From an uncultured Caryophanales bacterium (lineage in GTDB: Bacteria; Bacillota_I; Bacilli_A; RFN20; CAG-826), in contig CABQKC010000014.1 in assembly GCA_902464635.1 (NCBI GenBank), forward strand, positions 1-52,437: DNA of 52,437 nucleotides, given 5' to 3'. The position numbers were made by a program, and so were the translations under genes. The notes under the pieces are model-generated. The model was not told where the DNA came from, ran no database searches, and was given only the letters and a program-made list of their open reading frames with translations. How positions within the stretch are numbered: position 1 is the stretch's first letter; every line of letters begins with the position of its first letter. Positions 25,612 through 35,377 of this stretch are shown here, in pieces.

Positions 25612-28600
25612 ATGGCTTCAAGCCTTTCTTCATATAGACGAAATAATTTTGATATCAAAGCTTTTCTAAAAGAGAAACTTTCGTTTTTGTTTGACCCATG
25701 GAGTGATTTTTATTATGGAGTTGCTCTTGCTTTAATCGGCTTTGCTTGGTGCGCGTATGGGTTAATTGAAAACCAATTTACTAGTGCTTTTAACTGGGAT
25801 TATTCCCATCAATATTTACCGTTTGCCTATGATTACGCCTTGAGTTGGAGGACGTTTTTCAAAACTGGGCAATTCCCTTTATACGATCCCTATTTGTTTT
25901 TAGGTGGGGACAACATTGGTTCAAATACATATTATGGGTTATTTGATCCTTTTGTTATCGTAATGTCGTTTTTCCCATTGTCTTGGATACCGGCTTTATA
26001 TGCTTTATCAACGATTATAAAGCTAACAATGACTGCTTTTTTTGCTAAAGCATATCTAACCTATATGGGCATAGAAAAGAATACTGCTAGGTTTGGTGCC
26101 TTATCTATTGCGTTTTCAGGTTATCTAAATTTCATGGTAGGATTCCCTACTTTTGTCTCTGCGATAACTTATCTACCTCTAGTTTTATTAGGAATAGAAA
26201 AGACAATTAAAGAAGGAAAGATTGGCAATCTAGTTATTGGAATTTTCCTTATTGAATTATCTTGTTTCTTATTGCTTGTTCCTACCTGTATTTTTGGTGT
26301 GATGTATGCTTTATGGCGTTACTTTACTACTATTAGACAAAGAAATATTAAAGATAATGGCAGGGGAATAATTTTAGGAATATCTGCTTTTGCTTTAGGA
26401 TTAATGTTAGGGGCATGGGCCTTGCTTCCTTCATATAGGCAATCAAGCTTATCAGGAAGAACTTCTTCAATTGGACAGGCTTATTTTAATTCGTTAAAAG
26501 GCTCATTTAATGATAGGCAATATTATAGGTTCTTCTCATTACTATTTGAGCAAGTTGGGGATAATCCAGGTAGGCAATTAATGGGATTGATATCATTTTT
26601 CTTCCCAACTGGCGGATTCCAAACATTGCCTTTAGTAATTGCTAAAAACGGTATCTATGATGCTTGGACTGCTTCCTTATTTTGCTACACGCCCTTCATA
26701 TTTTTGTTTTTTGCTTCTTTTATAATGTCTATTAAGGAAAAACGAATTGACCATATATTAGCTATATGCGGTTGCCTTTTCCTTGTATTTACAACATTTG
26801 CCTATTATTTCTTTTTTGGCTTTAGTGGGAATGGATATGGAAGATGGTTTTTCATTCTTGTTCCTCTTATTGTTTATTATGGTTGCAGGGCTTTTGATAA
26901 AAGAAATGAATATTCCCCTTATATTTATTTAGCAGGGTCTGCCTTAGCTTTTTTAGGTACTATCCTTTCTTATTTTTCTATATTCTGGTTATTAGAAGGA
27001 AAGAAATTTAGCGTTATCAACGGGATGACTTATTTTAAGAACTCCTATTTGATGCCAAATGAAAATTATGATGATTTATTTAGGCAATGGTATTTATATT
27101 ACCAATTGATTTTGATTGGTGTTGAAACCTTATTGCTGCTTTTATTCCAAAAGAAAAAACACTTGCCCCATATATTCTTTGTCTGTATAGCCGCCGAAGC
27201 CATTGTAATGGGAAATAGCGGTTATATGTATAATGGATTATGGTCAATTAAGAATACCTATATGGGTGGAGAAGTCTCTTTGGCCAATAATAGAGAGATG
27301 GCTAAGCGAATTAGAGACAATGAGAACTCATTTTATAGAGCATATGTTGATGATAGTGGCGGAAGTGAGAACTATCAATTTGCTATAGGGCTACCTGAAT
27401 CTAGCGGTTTCCATTCCCTTCTTAATTTCGAAGTAAATGATTTTGCGGTCATGAATGGCCTTAAATATTCTTCTTCAACTAGGAAGACATATGATGATCA
27501 AAGCTTCGTCGATACTGGTTGGAGTGGCAATTATAGATCTAAAAAATGGGGAGTAGACTCGGCTTTAGGATTTAGATATTACATTGTCTCAACTCCAATA
27601 AATGGCTGGATAGGGGAGAATGTTCCTTTTGGGGCAGAAGAAATTGAAGAATATTCAGTAGATAGAAATAAATATAGGGTATTTAGAGTCAGCGAGGATT
27701 ATTTACCTTCTTTAGGGCATGCAATTGATAAAGATTTGGTTTATGAATTGAAAGTTGAGAAAGAGTTTCAGCAAACTAATTTCTATGGCAATGGTGGGGA
27801 TAATTTCTTTAGATATTACGATATATCCCAAATTGAGCAAAACGGGGCCATATTCAATGAGGGAGAAGTTCCTGAAGGAATTAATATCAGGAACGATTTA
27901 GATTGGACTGCTTCAAATATGAAGAACAAATATGGATCAATCTATTATTCTTATTATAGTGGTTTGAAATTTGAAAATTATGCTGGCAATGAAGGGGATG
28001 GAATTTATCCTTCTAGCAACTCAAGTTATAAAAACGAGGGAGTTAATTATTTCTTCTCTAATAATCAATCTGTTACTAGCTTTGTCAATAATAGCGAGAT
28101 AGTCGCCGGAAAAGATCATCTTGTCATTTCTAAAAATTCGACTTCAGATCCATATTTCAATTCAAGTTATGAAGGGGCCTATATCGAATTTAAGTATTAT
28201 AACTCCTCCTATAGTTCTTCTTCTCAGGCTAGCTTTTTTGATTTTATGCCTCAAATTCTGGTCTTTGGAGATAAACTTGATTCTCAAGGAAATGTAATTG
28301 AAAACCAGCTTCTTTCTTATGAATATAAAGGAATGAAAAATATTGCTTCTACCGATAAAAACCATTCCGATAAATCTACGATTGGTTTATATGCAAAAGG
28401 AGGCAAGGTAAAGAATATTGTCCTTTATTGGCCTAAATACGGGAACTCGAGCACCCATAAACATAAAGTATCTACATCTACTATAAAGATGCTTGTAGAA
28501 GACTATTCGATTGTTAACGAAAAGGTAATTAAATTACGTAATGGGTCGCTTAAAAACGTAAAACACAACGTTAATTTCTATACTTTTGATACTTCTTATA

Positions 28601-28890
28601 CATCTGATACGGTTGTATCCACTCAGCTTGCTTATGATTTAGGATGGAAAGTAAAAGTCAAAAAAGAAGATGGATCTACCTTAGCTTGCAAGACTTATAA
28701 GCTTAATGGTGGCCTATTAGGATTTGATGCACCTAGCGGTAATAATTCCTATGTTCTTGAATTTGATACTGTATATCTAAAAGAAGGCGGGTATATGGGC
28801 CTAGCTTCTTTGATGATATTTAGCGGTTATCTATATTATATGGATAATAAAAAGAAGAAGAGCAGGCTAGGCTTTTCTCTTCTTCCCTAA
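25612..28890 (+). CDS. YfhO-family multi-pass membrane protein
   Basis: At 1092 aa, this is a GT-C-like membrane protein of the YfhO family, which in Bacillus and Listeria works with polyprenyl-linked sugars to glycosylate cell-surface polymers. The first 540 residues contain a dozen or so helices with the typical NWDYSHQYLPFAYDY and GQFPLYDPYLFLGGDN loops. Residues about 545-1055 form a large extracellular region, and a final helix (about 1060-1080) ends in a Lys-rich tail. A partner flippase-type transferase (CsbB/GtcA) is not in the window. Its stop lies one base from the convergent rsmI stop. Confidence 0.85.
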   Translation: MASSLSSYRRNNFDIKAFLKEKLSFLFDPWSDFYYGVALALIGFAWCAYGLIENQFTSAFNWDYSHQYLPFAYDYALSWRTFFKTGQFPLYDPYLFLGGDNIGSNTYYGLFDPFVIVMSFFPLSWIPALYALSTIIKLTMTAFFAKAYLTYMGIEKNTARFGALSIAFSGYLNFMVGFPTFVSAITYLPLVLLGIEKTIKEGKIGNLVIGIFLIELSCFLLLVPTCIFGVMYALWRYFTTIRQRNIKDNGRGIILGISAFALGLMLGAWALLPSYRQSSLSGRTSSIGQAYFNSLKGSFNDRQYYRFFSLLFEQVGDNPGRQLMGLISFFFPTGGFQTLPLVIAKNGIYDAWTASLFCYTPFIFLFFASFIMSIKEKRIDHILAICGCLFLVFTTFAYYFFFGFSGNGYGRWFFILVPLIVYYGCRAFDKRNEYSPYIYLAGSALAFLGTILSYFSIFWLLEGKKFSVINGMTYFKNSYLMPNENYDDLFRQWYLYYQLILIGVETLLLLLFQKKKHLPHIFFVCIAAEAIVMGNSGYMYNGLWSIKNTYMGGEVSLANNREMAKRIRDNENSFYRAYVDDSGGSENYQFAIGLPESSGFHSLLNFEVNDFAVMNGLKYSSSTRKTYDDQSFVDTGWSGNYRSKKWGVDSALGFRYYIVSTPINGWIGENVPFGAEEIEEYSVDRNKYRVFRVSEDYLPSLGHAIDKDLVYELKVEKEFQQTNFYGNGGDNFFRYYDISQIEQNGAIFNEGEVPEGINIRNDLDWTASNMKNKYGSIYYSYYSGLKFENYAGNEGDGIYPSSNSSYKNEGVNYFFSNNQSVTSFVNNSEIVAGKDHLVISKNSTSDPYFNSSYEGAYIEFKYYNSSYSSSSQASFFDFMPQILVFGDKLDSQGNVIENQLLSYEYKGMKNIASTDKNHSDKSTIGLYAKGGKVKNIVLYWPKYGNSSTHKHKVSTSTIKMLVEDYSIVNEKVIKLRNGSLKNVKHNVNFYTFDTSYTSDTVVSTQLAYDLGWKVKVKKEDGSTLACKTYKLNGGLLGFDAPSGNNSYVLEFDTVYLKEGGYMGLASLMIFSGYLYYMDNKKKKSRLGFSLLP

Positions 28891-28891
28891 T

Positions 28892-29749
28892 TTATTTTAC
28901 AAATGAATTTAAATATATATCGTAAACCTTGTTTTTCTTTATCCCCATTGATTTAGCAACGTTTGAAACTGCTTCTTTTCCGCTTCTACCAAATTCAAGC
29001 TCGTCTTTTAACGCTAAGGCAATTTGATTGTCATCAATTTCTTTTTTGTTGTCTTTCTTGCCTTCAACAACAATAACCATTTCCCCTTTTAAAGTTGCTT
29101 CATCTAATAAGGCTAATTCAACTAAACTACCACGAATAAATTCTTCATGAAGCTTAGTTAATTCTCTTGCTATAACTGCTTTTCTATCGCCTAGAGTAGC
29201 TGCCATTGCAACAAGCGTTTTGTTTATTCTATGTGGAGATTCATAGAAGATTAAGGTTTCTTTTTTTGATTCTAAATCTTTGAGTTCTGCGTTCCTTTCG
29301 CTTTCTTTTGCGGATAAAAATCCATGGAAATAGAAATGAGAACTATCTAATCCAGAGCAAACCAAAGCGTTAATCGCAGCGCTTGGCCCAGATGTTACTG
29401 AAACGTTTATATTGTTCTCTAAACACTTCTTTACTAATCTAGTTCCCGGATCAGAAATAGCAGGATAGCCAGCATCTGACATATATGCCACTTTCTTTCC
29501 TTGCTTTAGGAGGGCAACTATTTTAGAAGAAGCTTCTTCTTCATTGTGTTCATGACAAGAAATGAAAGGTTTGGAGATATTAAAATGTGCCATCAAAGAA
29601 CCGGAGTTCCTAGTATCTTCAGCAGCAATAAAATCCATGTCCTTTAGAACGGAAATGGCACGTGGACTCATTTCATCTAGATTTCCAATAGGAGTAGAAA
29701 TTAAATATAGCAAAGGGGTAGAGGAGGAAAAATTAAGCTTTCTGTCCAT
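28892..29749 (-). CDS. rsmI: 16S rRNA (cytidine1402-2'-O)-methyltransferase
   Basis: Methylates the 2'-OH of C1402 in the ribosomal decoding centre using SAM. Tetrapyrrole-methylase fold, with the hallmark motifs LYLISTPIGNL, AEDTRNSG, and SDAGYPAISDPG. The length of 285 aa is typical. Last gene of the dnaX operon, overlapping ricT by 17 nt. In Bacillus it likewise follows yaaT, but yabA, which lies between them there, is missing here. Confidence 0.95.
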   Translation of the reverse strand: MDRKLNFSSSTPLLYLISTPIGNLDEMSPRAISVLKDMDFIAAEDTRNSGSLMAHFNISKPFISCHEHNEEEASSKIVALLKQGKKVAYMSDAGYPAISDPGTRLVKKCLENNINVSVTSGPSAAINALVCSGLDSSHFYFHGFLSAKESERNAELKDLESKKETLIFYESPHRINKTLVAMAATLGDRKAVIARELTKLHEEFIRGSLVELALLDEATLKGEMVIVVEGKKDNKKEIDDNQIALALKDELEFGRSGKEAVSNVAKSMGIKKNKVYDIYLNSFVK

Positions 29750-30836
29750 TTTTATTGTCCCTAAATTTATTGTTATGCCTATTTTTATTGTGATGGAAAT
29801 TTCTCTTGTCGTTTTTTGGGCGTTGCTGTTGCGGGTTGTCCCTATTTTTATTATTTCTATCTTTTTGGAAATTGTTTTGCTGGGCCGCTTTGTTTCTATT
29901 GTCTTTATCTACATGCATGCCCATATAGGAATTATCTTTAGTATTGCTGCTAGAGATATTGTAGTCAGGTAATTTATATTCCTTATCCAAACTTATTTCT
30001 TTCTTTTTATAAGTTCCATTCATCATGGCCTTAATATCTTCTAATGGGAATGTACGGAAATCATCTTTTGTTTGATTGGTTAATCTAACCATCCTGGAAA
30101 TGATATTAAATGAATCGACAAAATAATCGCCTTCATCCAAATGGATCTTAGTTCCTAGATGAGGGAAATCCTTTTTCTCAATTGTATAAGTATCATCTTC
30201 AAAAGATAAACAGCATATTAATTTGCCACATGGCCCACTTAATTTTGGAATATTAAGTGTAAGCATTTGGTTTTTGGCTTTGGCAATCGAAATAGCATCG
30301 AATTGGGTAAGGAACGTGGAACAACATAATGGTAATCCGCAGATTCCAATCCCGCCTACCATCTTGGCCTTGTCTCTAGAAGCGATTTGCTTCAATTCGA
30401 TTCTAGCAGGAATCAAACGTACCAATTTCTTTAACAATTCACGGAAGTCGACTCTTTTCTCGCTTGAAGTATAGGAAATTGTTACTTTTGAGCCATCTAA
30501 AGTATATATGGCATCAATTAAATCCATGGCTAATCCAAGGGATTCGACCTCTCTTCTAGTAATAGCCAAGGCTTTCTTTCCTTGCTCCAAATTGAAGTTA
30601 TAGTCGATCATGTCGTCTTTAGTTGGCTTCCTTAATATTGGTTTTAATTCCAAGTTTCCTTTATAGGTGGAAATCTTAGATAAAGGAGTGGCTACAGTTC
30701 CCATTTCTAGACCTGTAACTGTTTCGACAACAACAAGGTCATCCTCTTTTAAATCATTAAATTCAGTGGAAAAGAAGTAGGTCTTATCATTACCTAGAAA
30801 TCTTATTCCGACATAAAACATTTCAGTTTCGTCCAT
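29733..30836 (-). CDS. ricT: RicT/YaaT, PSP1-domain protein
   Basis: A PSP1-domain protein. In Bacillus, RicT forms an iron-sulfur-bearing complex with RicA and RicF that aids RNase Y in mRNA processing. Conserved cysteines lie in ICGLPLCC and GPCGKLICC. The N-terminal 285 residues cover the domain. The last 75 or so are a disordered Asn/Gln/Lys/Arg/His-rich tail, which could bind RNA. AAGGAG at the end of holB lies 6 nt before the ATG. Partners ricA and ricF are not in the window. Confidence 0.92.
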   Translation of the reverse strand: MDETEMFYVGIRFLGNDKTYFFSTEFNDLKEDDLVVVETVTGLEMGTVATPLSKISTYKGNLELKPILRKPTKDDMIDYNFNLEQGKKALAITRREVESLGLAMDLIDAIYTLDGSKVTISYTSSEKRVDFRELLKKLVRLIPARIELKQIASRDKAKMVGGIGICGLPLCCSTFLTQFDAISIAKAKNQMLTLNIPKLSGPCGKLICCLSFEDDTYTIEKKDFPHLGTKIHLDEGDYFVDSFNIISRMVRLTNQTKDDFRTFPLEDIKAMMNGTYKKKEISLDKEYKLPDYNISSSNTKDNSYMGMHVDKDNRNKAAQQNNFQKDRNNKNRDNPQQQRPKNDKRNFHHNKNRHNNKFRDNKNGQKA

Positions 30837-30839
30837 TAT

Positions 30840-31817
30840 CTACTCCTTGCAAATTAAACTTATAAGGTGAGTTAGCAATAAACCTAGATTGATATTAGAT
30901 TCAATCTCTCCCCTTAATGTTAATACATTTGTTAGGGCTTCTTCTATAGAAGAAATGCTAACATCATAATTTTTTATCAATTCAATCTTGCTTTTTAATA
31001 CAGGGGTCTTGTTATTTTTTATAGAAAGAGCGTCTTCTAACGATAAACTTAAGAAATCAAATAACCTTCTAGCATTCACCCTTGTATTAATTAATGGTAT
31101 TACTTGGTTTTCGATTGCAAATCTAGCAAACGAAGGGGAAGAAGATAACCCATCCACAAGGCAATTGAATGCTTGCTTTGTATTTTTATAATCGTCTGTT
31201 TCTACAATGCTTTTAATTAAGCTAGCATCGTTATAAAAAGGGGAAAGAAGTTCGGCATCTTCTTCATTTATCCCATCTTCAATGGCTTCTTTTTCTACTT
31301 CTTCTCTAGGTTTTAGAAGCAATCTAATAGATTCGCATCTAGAGATTATGGTAGGCAATATCTTAGCTTCGTTATTAGAAGTAAGTATTGCATATGTATT
31401 TGGGGTAGGTTCTTCTAGGAATTTCAAAATTGAATTGCAGGCTTCCCCGGTCATATTTTCCACTTGATGGATTATATAAATCATTATGCCTTTTTCTTCT
31501 AAGGCTGTTTTTGAAAATGAAGAAGTAACTAATCCGACATCTTCTTTTTTGATTGAAGATTCTTCTCCATTACAAATTATTAAGTCAGGGTATTCACCTT
31601 CTTCAATTCTTTTACATGTGTTACATGTTTCATCTGCTAAAGGATCTCCATGGTCGCAAAGTATTGACTTAGCCATGTAAATAGCAATTTCCTTTAATGG
31701 AATTCCGGGTTCACCTAATAAAAGATAGGCATGGGCAATCCTATTACCTTTTATAGCAAGAGAAAAAGTCTTGCTTAGAAGAGGCTGATTTTTTTCGACA
31801 TAATTCTTTATACCCAT
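30840..31817 (-). CDS. holB: DNA polymerase III delta' subunit
   Basis: A clamp-loader subunit. The P-loop is degenerate (GEPGIPLKE), as expected for the non-hydrolysing delta' subunit. A zinc site is built from the CDHG...CNTC cysteines. The sensor/SRC region ILPTIISRCE, an arginine-finger type motif, is present. The 325-aa length is typical. It shares a base with the tmk stop (TAATG), and gene order follows Bacillus. Confidence 0.94.
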   Translation of the reverse strand: MGIKNYVEKNQPLLSKTFSLAIKGNRIAHAYLLLGEPGIPLKEIAIYMAKSILCDHGDPLADETCNTCKRIEEGEYPDLIICNGEESSIKKEDVGLVTSSFSKTALEEKGIMIYIIHQVENMTGEACNSILKFLEEPTPNTYAILTSNNEAKILPTIISRCESIRLLLKPREEVEKEAIEDGINEEDAELLSPFYNDASLIKSIVETDDYKNTKQAFNCLVDGLSSSPSFARFAIENQVIPLINTRVNARRLFDFLSLSLEDALSIKNNKTPVLKSKIELIKNYDVSISSIEEALTNVLTLRGEIESNINLGLLLTHLISLICKE

Positions 31818-32443
31818 TATTTAGATATTGTTTCCTTTATGATTTTATATACTTCATCTTCGACTTCATTCAATGACTTAGAAGCATCGATAATGACATA
31901 ACGGGTTGAGTATTTTTTGGCTAAAGCGTGGAAATTATCTCTAACTTTTTTATGGAATTCGAGTTTTTCTAAATCTAGTCTATTTACTTCTCTTCCCTTA
32001 TTTTTCTCAATTCTTTTTAGCCCTTCTTCTGGCTCTAAATCGAATAGAAGTGTGAGGTCAGGATATTCTCCTTCAGTGGCGAACATGTTGATAGATAAAA
32101 CTTCATCAACCCCTAATCCTCTAGCCCCACCTTGATATGCTAAAGAAGAGTCAAGATAACGGTCGCAAAGTACTATCTCCCCTCTTTCTAATGCTGGCCA
32201 AATCTTTTCTACTAGGTGTTGTCTTCTACTAGCGGCATACAAAAGAGCTTCGGTCCTAGGATCCATCTTGGTATTATCTTTATCTAGGATTACATTTCTA
32301 ATTTCTTCGGCAATTGGAGTTCCGCCAGGCTCTCTAGTTAAGACTAGTTTGTAACCTTCTTTTGTTAGCCTAGCAGCAACATCTTTCATGACGGTAGATT
32401 TTCCCGAACCTTCTCCACCTTCAAATGTAATGAATTTGCTCAT
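31817..32443 (-). CDS. tmk: Thymidylate kinase
   Basis: Phosphorylates dTMP to dTDP with ATP. P-loop GGEGSGKST, the DR(Y/H)-type motif CDRYLDSSLAYQGGARGLG, and TREPGGTPIAEEIR are all intact. The length of 208 aa is standard. It overlaps recR by 4 nt (ATGA). Confidence 0.96.
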   Translation of the reverse strand: MSKFITFEGGEGSGKSTVMKDVAARLTKEGYKLVLTREPGGTPIAEEIRNVILDKDNTKMDPRTEALLYAASRRQHLVEKIWPALERGEIVLCDRYLDSSLAYQGGARGLGVDEVLSINMFATEGEYPDLTLLFDLEPEEGLKRIEKNKGREVNRLDLEKLEFHKKVRDNFHALAKKYSTRYVIIDASKSLNEVEDEVYKIIKETISK

Positions 32444-33036
32444 AATTTCTTCCTTCCTTCAATTGCTTTGGATAAAGTCAAAGTATCGGCATAGTCGATA
32501 GAAGCCCCCATTGGAAGTCCATAAGCTAAACGAGTAACAACAACATTTTCGCTTTCTAATATCTTAGATAGATATAAAGAAGTGGTTTCCCCTTCTAGAG
32601 TAGGGCTAGTCGCGATTATTATTTCCTTTATTCCTTCGGTTTTAATCCTATTTAATAAAGAGGCGATATTTAAATCGTCTGGGCCAATTCCCTTATTAGG
32701 AGAGATTAAACCTCCTAAACAATGATAAACGCCTTTAAAAGAATTCATTTTCTCAAATGGCAAGATATCTTTTGGATAAGCTAAAACAATGCAAGTGGAG
32801 TGGTCTAATGTTTTATCTTGGCAAATAGAACAAACTTCCTCTTCGCTATATAAGCCACATATTTTGCATTTATGGATGTTGTTTTTGCTATCGATTAGGG
32901 CTTTGGCAAATTGATCGATGTCATCTTTTTTCATTTCCAAAACAGCATAGGCCATACGTTCAGCACTTTTGGTACCTATTCCTGGCAATTTTGAAAAAGA
33001 ATCAATCAAAGACAAAAGCGTTTTTAATTCGCTCAT
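32440..33036 (-). CDS. recR: Recombination protein RecR
   Basis: Works with RecF and RecO to load RecA at gapped DNA. It has a helix-hairpin-helix (LPGIGTKSAERMAY), the four-cysteine zinc finger (CKIC...CSIC, about 57-72), then a Toprim domain with ATSPTLEGETT. The length of 198 aa is standard. It follows ybaB by 2 nt, the usual pairing. Confidence 0.96.
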   Translation of the reverse strand: MSELKTLLSLIDSFSKLPGIGTKSAERMAYAVLEMKKDDIDQFAKALIDSKNNIHKCKICGLYSEEEVCSICQDKTLDHSTCIVLAYPKDILPFEKMNSFKGVYHCLGGLISPNKGIGPDDLNIASLLNRIKTEGIKEIIIATSPTLEGETTSLYLSKILESENVVVTRLAYGLPMGASIDYADTLTLSKAIEGRKKL

Positions 33037-33038
33037 TA

Positions 33039-33344
33039 TTAAAACATCATTCCTTTTTGACCGGTAATTTTGGTTTCAATTTCGTCGTTTTCTTTTGCGA
33101 TTTGTTCTAAAGCTTCGTTTAATGCTAAAGAAATGGCTTCTTCTAACATTTCCTTATTTTCTGGATCAAGAGCATCTTTATCAATGTTGATAGATTTGAT
33201 TTTTCTTGAGCCTAATACGGTTAATTCGACCATCCCAGATTTAGAAACTTTGAATTCCTTTTGTTCTAATTCATCATGGGCTTTCTTTAGTTCGCGTTGC
33301 ATCCTTTGGGCTTGGGCAAGCATTTGTTGCATTGGGTTTGGCAT
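33039..33344 (-). CDS. ybaB: Nucleoid-associated protein YbaB/EbfC
   Basis: A small dimeric DNA-binding protein. The N-terminus is a Met/Gln-rich helix (MPNPMQQMLAQAQRMQRELKKA), followed by the VTVLGSRKIKSINID-like strand region and helix. The length of 101 aa is normal. It lies between dnaX and recR as in most bacteria. The dnaX end supplies AAGGAG 10 nt before the start. Confidence 0.95.
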   Translation of the reverse strand: MPNPMQQMLAQAQRMQRELKKAHDELEQKEFKVSKSGMVELTVLGSRKIKSINIDKDALDPENKEMLEEAISLALNEALEQIAKENDEIETKITGQKGMMF

Positions 33345-33345
33345 A

Positions 33346-35247
33346 TTAATTAATCTCCTTTGGTAATACTAAATTAATATCTTTTAAGTTTGGAAGTTTA
33401 TTGACTTGTTGTAGGTTTACGAATTCGTTACGAGCTTTGTTATTTAAGTCTCTATCGATTGCAAATATGAATACCTTTCTTCCTAATAATGTTTCAAGAA
33501 GTTCTTCTAGGGTGTCCTGGTTCTCCTTGATGTTGGCTTTATTGGCAAGTCTAGTGAAATTATAGACGATGATAATAGCATCTTTACATAAGCATAGTGG
33601 GGTGCCGTCTCTAAGCAAGGCAGCAGCTTCGCCTAGTTTTGGGTCAAGCTTTAGATAATCTAATTGATTCCAACTAGAATAAAGAGCTTTTCTTTCATCT
33701 TTAAATTTTGTAGCAAGAACCATGATTTGGATAATCTCAGGCATGCCTAATTCATATTTATCACCGGCATTTACAACCTTTGTATGTTTTATTTTTGAAG
33801 TATTAAGCTGAGGTTCTTCTATGATTTCCTCTTCTTTTTCTTCATCTGTAGGTGCTTCTTCTTTAACTACAGGAGCCTCTTCTTTTGGCTGGCTATCTTC
33901 TTTTTCATCTTCGTCTTCTAGAAGGAATGAAGGAACGATAGAACCAGTATATTTACCATCTGTATCAGGGTTATATTCCTCTTTTTGAACTGGCTTTGGT
34001 TCTTCTTTTATCGGTTCTACTTTGACTTCTACTTTTTGGATAGGGGCAGTTTCGACCTTAACTTCTTCTTTCTTTGAAGGAGTTTGAACTGGTTTAGGTT
34101 CAATAGGAGCAACCTTAACTTCTTCTTTAATGACCGGTTTAGGCGCGGCTACTTGAGAAACTTCCTCAACGTTATTGGCGGTGGCCATTTTTAATAAGGC
34201 TAATTCAAAAAGGGAACGAACATTTGAAACTGATTTGAAATCTAGTTGAGTTTTCAAAAGGACATCAATCATTTCATTTATGCGTTTGTTATTTAATAAG
34301 GAAGAGAGGTCGTTGGCCTCTTCTAAAGTTAACGAACGTATTAATTTGATATCTTTCGTAGATTTATATATTAATAGATCTTTAAGGATATCTAATAAGG
34401 AAGAACAAAGTCTTTTAACGTCTATTCCTCCTGTTACGAATTCATCTTCTTTAGATAATATAGAAGATATATTTCCACTAATTACATCTTTAAGAAGTTC
34501 TACTCTTTGCTTAGAGGAAGTAAGCCCAAATACAGAGAGAATATCTTTTTCATTGACACTTCCATCTCCATAGGCAAGAGCTTGGTCTAGAATTGATAAT
34601 GCATCTCTCATGCCTCCATCGGCAAGTCTAACGATTTCGTCAATGGCAGCATCTTCATAATAGAAGTCTTCCATTCCTGCAATCCAAAGTAATTTAGCTT
34701 TTAAATCAGCATCATCGATTTTTGTAAAATCATATCTTTGACATCTAGAAAGAATGGTTGGCAAAACTTTATGTGGTTCAGTGGTGGCCAAGATAAAGAT
34801 TACGTGATCCGGTGGTTCTTCTAATGTTTTTAATAAGGCATTGAAAGCACCTTGTGACATCATGTGGACTTCATCGATTATGTAAACTTTATATCTTCCT
34901 TTGATTGGAAGGTATCTGACTTGGTCGATTAATTCCCTAACTTGGTCAACGCCATTATTGCTAGCGGCGTCAATTTCGATTACGTCAGGATGGGAAGAAG
35001 AATTAAGCGCCAAACAATTTGAACACTTATTGCATTGATGGCCAATGCCTTCTTCACAGTTAAGTGCTTTAGCAAATAAACGCGCCATTGAAGTCTTTCC
35101 GGTACCTCTAGGGCCACAGAAAAGATAGGCGTGGGCAATTTTTCCGCTATTAATCGCGTTACGCAAAGTTCTAACAATGCTTTGCTGTCCTGCCACTTCT
35201 TCAAAAGAGGCAGGTCTATATTTGTTATATAAGGCTTTATAAGACAT
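33346..35247 (-). CDS. dnaX: DNA polymerase III gamma/tau subunit
   Basis: Clamp-loader ATPase that also ties together the polymerase cores. Walker A is GPRGTGKTS, a zinc module (C-x8-CxxCxxC) follows, then DEVHM and SRC motifs. Residues about 380-520 are a low-complexity Pro/Glu/Lys/Val linker, followed by a tau-like domain IV-V. I chose ATG at 35247 (633 aa, MSYKALYNKYRPASF, the family opening) over a TTG nine bases earlier. No A7-type slip site is visible, so only the full-length form is expected. The start has no Shine-Dalgarno, and TATAAT lies 9 nt before it. Confidence 0.93.
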   Translation of the reverse strand: MSYKALYNKYRPASFEEVAGQQSIVRTLRNAINSGKIAHAYLFCGPRGTGKTSMARLFAKALNCEEGIGHQCNKCSNCLALNSSSHPDVIEIDAASNNGVDQVRELIDQVRYLPIKGRYKVYIIDEVHMMSQGAFNALLKTLEEPPDHVIFILATTEPHKVLPTILSRCQRYDFTKIDDADLKAKLLWIAGMEDFYYEDAAIDEIVRLADGGMRDALSILDQALAYGDGSVNEKDILSVFGLTSSKQRVELLKDVISGNISSILSKEDEFVTGGIDVKRLCSSLLDILKDLLIYKSTKDIKLIRSLTLEEANDLSSLLNNKRINEMIDVLLKTQLDFKSVSNVRSLFELALLKMATANNVEEVSQVAAPKPVIKEEVKVAPIEPKPVQTPSKKEEVKVETAPIQKVEVKVEPIKEEPKPVQKEEYNPDTDGKYTGSIVPSFLLEDEDEKEDSQPKEEAPVVKEEAPTDEEKEEEIIEEPQLNTSKIKHTKVVNAGDKYELGMPEIIQIMVLATKFKDERKALYSSWNQLDYLKLDPKLGEAAALLRDGTPLCLCKDAIIIVYNFTRLANKANIKENQDTLEELLETLLGRKVFIFAIDRDLNNKARNEFVNLQQVNKLPNLKDINLVLPKEIN

Positions 35248-35256
35248 ATCTTTCAA

Positions 35257-35262
35257 ATTATA
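35257..35262 (-). promoter_or_regulatory. -10 element of the dnaX operon
   Basis: On the minus strand TATAAT (35262-35257) lies 9 nt before the dnaX ATG, leaving almost no leader. No good -35 is seen. Confidence 0.5.
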
Positions 35263-35289
35263 ACTATTTGTTGTCTTACTTGCTAGTTG

Positions 35290-35304
35290 CTAATCTATGA
35301 TTAG
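35290..35304. promoter_or_regulatory. Palindrome between dnaX and prfA
   Basis: CTAATC-TAT-GATTAG is a perfect inverted repeat in the divergent region, upstream of both -10 elements. A possible regulator site; no known regulator is assigned. Confidence 0.35.
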
Positions 35305-35345
35305 AAGAGGTTTTGCTCCATTGTTTTCCAAATTGCTAGGGTAAA

Positions 35346-35354
35346 TGATATAAT
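35346..35354 (+). promoter_or_regulatory. Extended -10 promoter of prfA
   Basis: TG-A-TATAAT (35346-35354) is a perfect extended -10, 23 nt before the prfA ATG. A weak purine-rich GAGAG serves as ribosome-binding site. Confidence 0.6.
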
Positions 35355-35377
35355 TTCACCCCGTAGAGAGATTATTT

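Noticed and set aside
33346..35247. Programmed frameshift in dnaX giving a short gamma form
   Set aside because: No A7 or A-AAA-AAG slip string with a following stem was found in the linker region.
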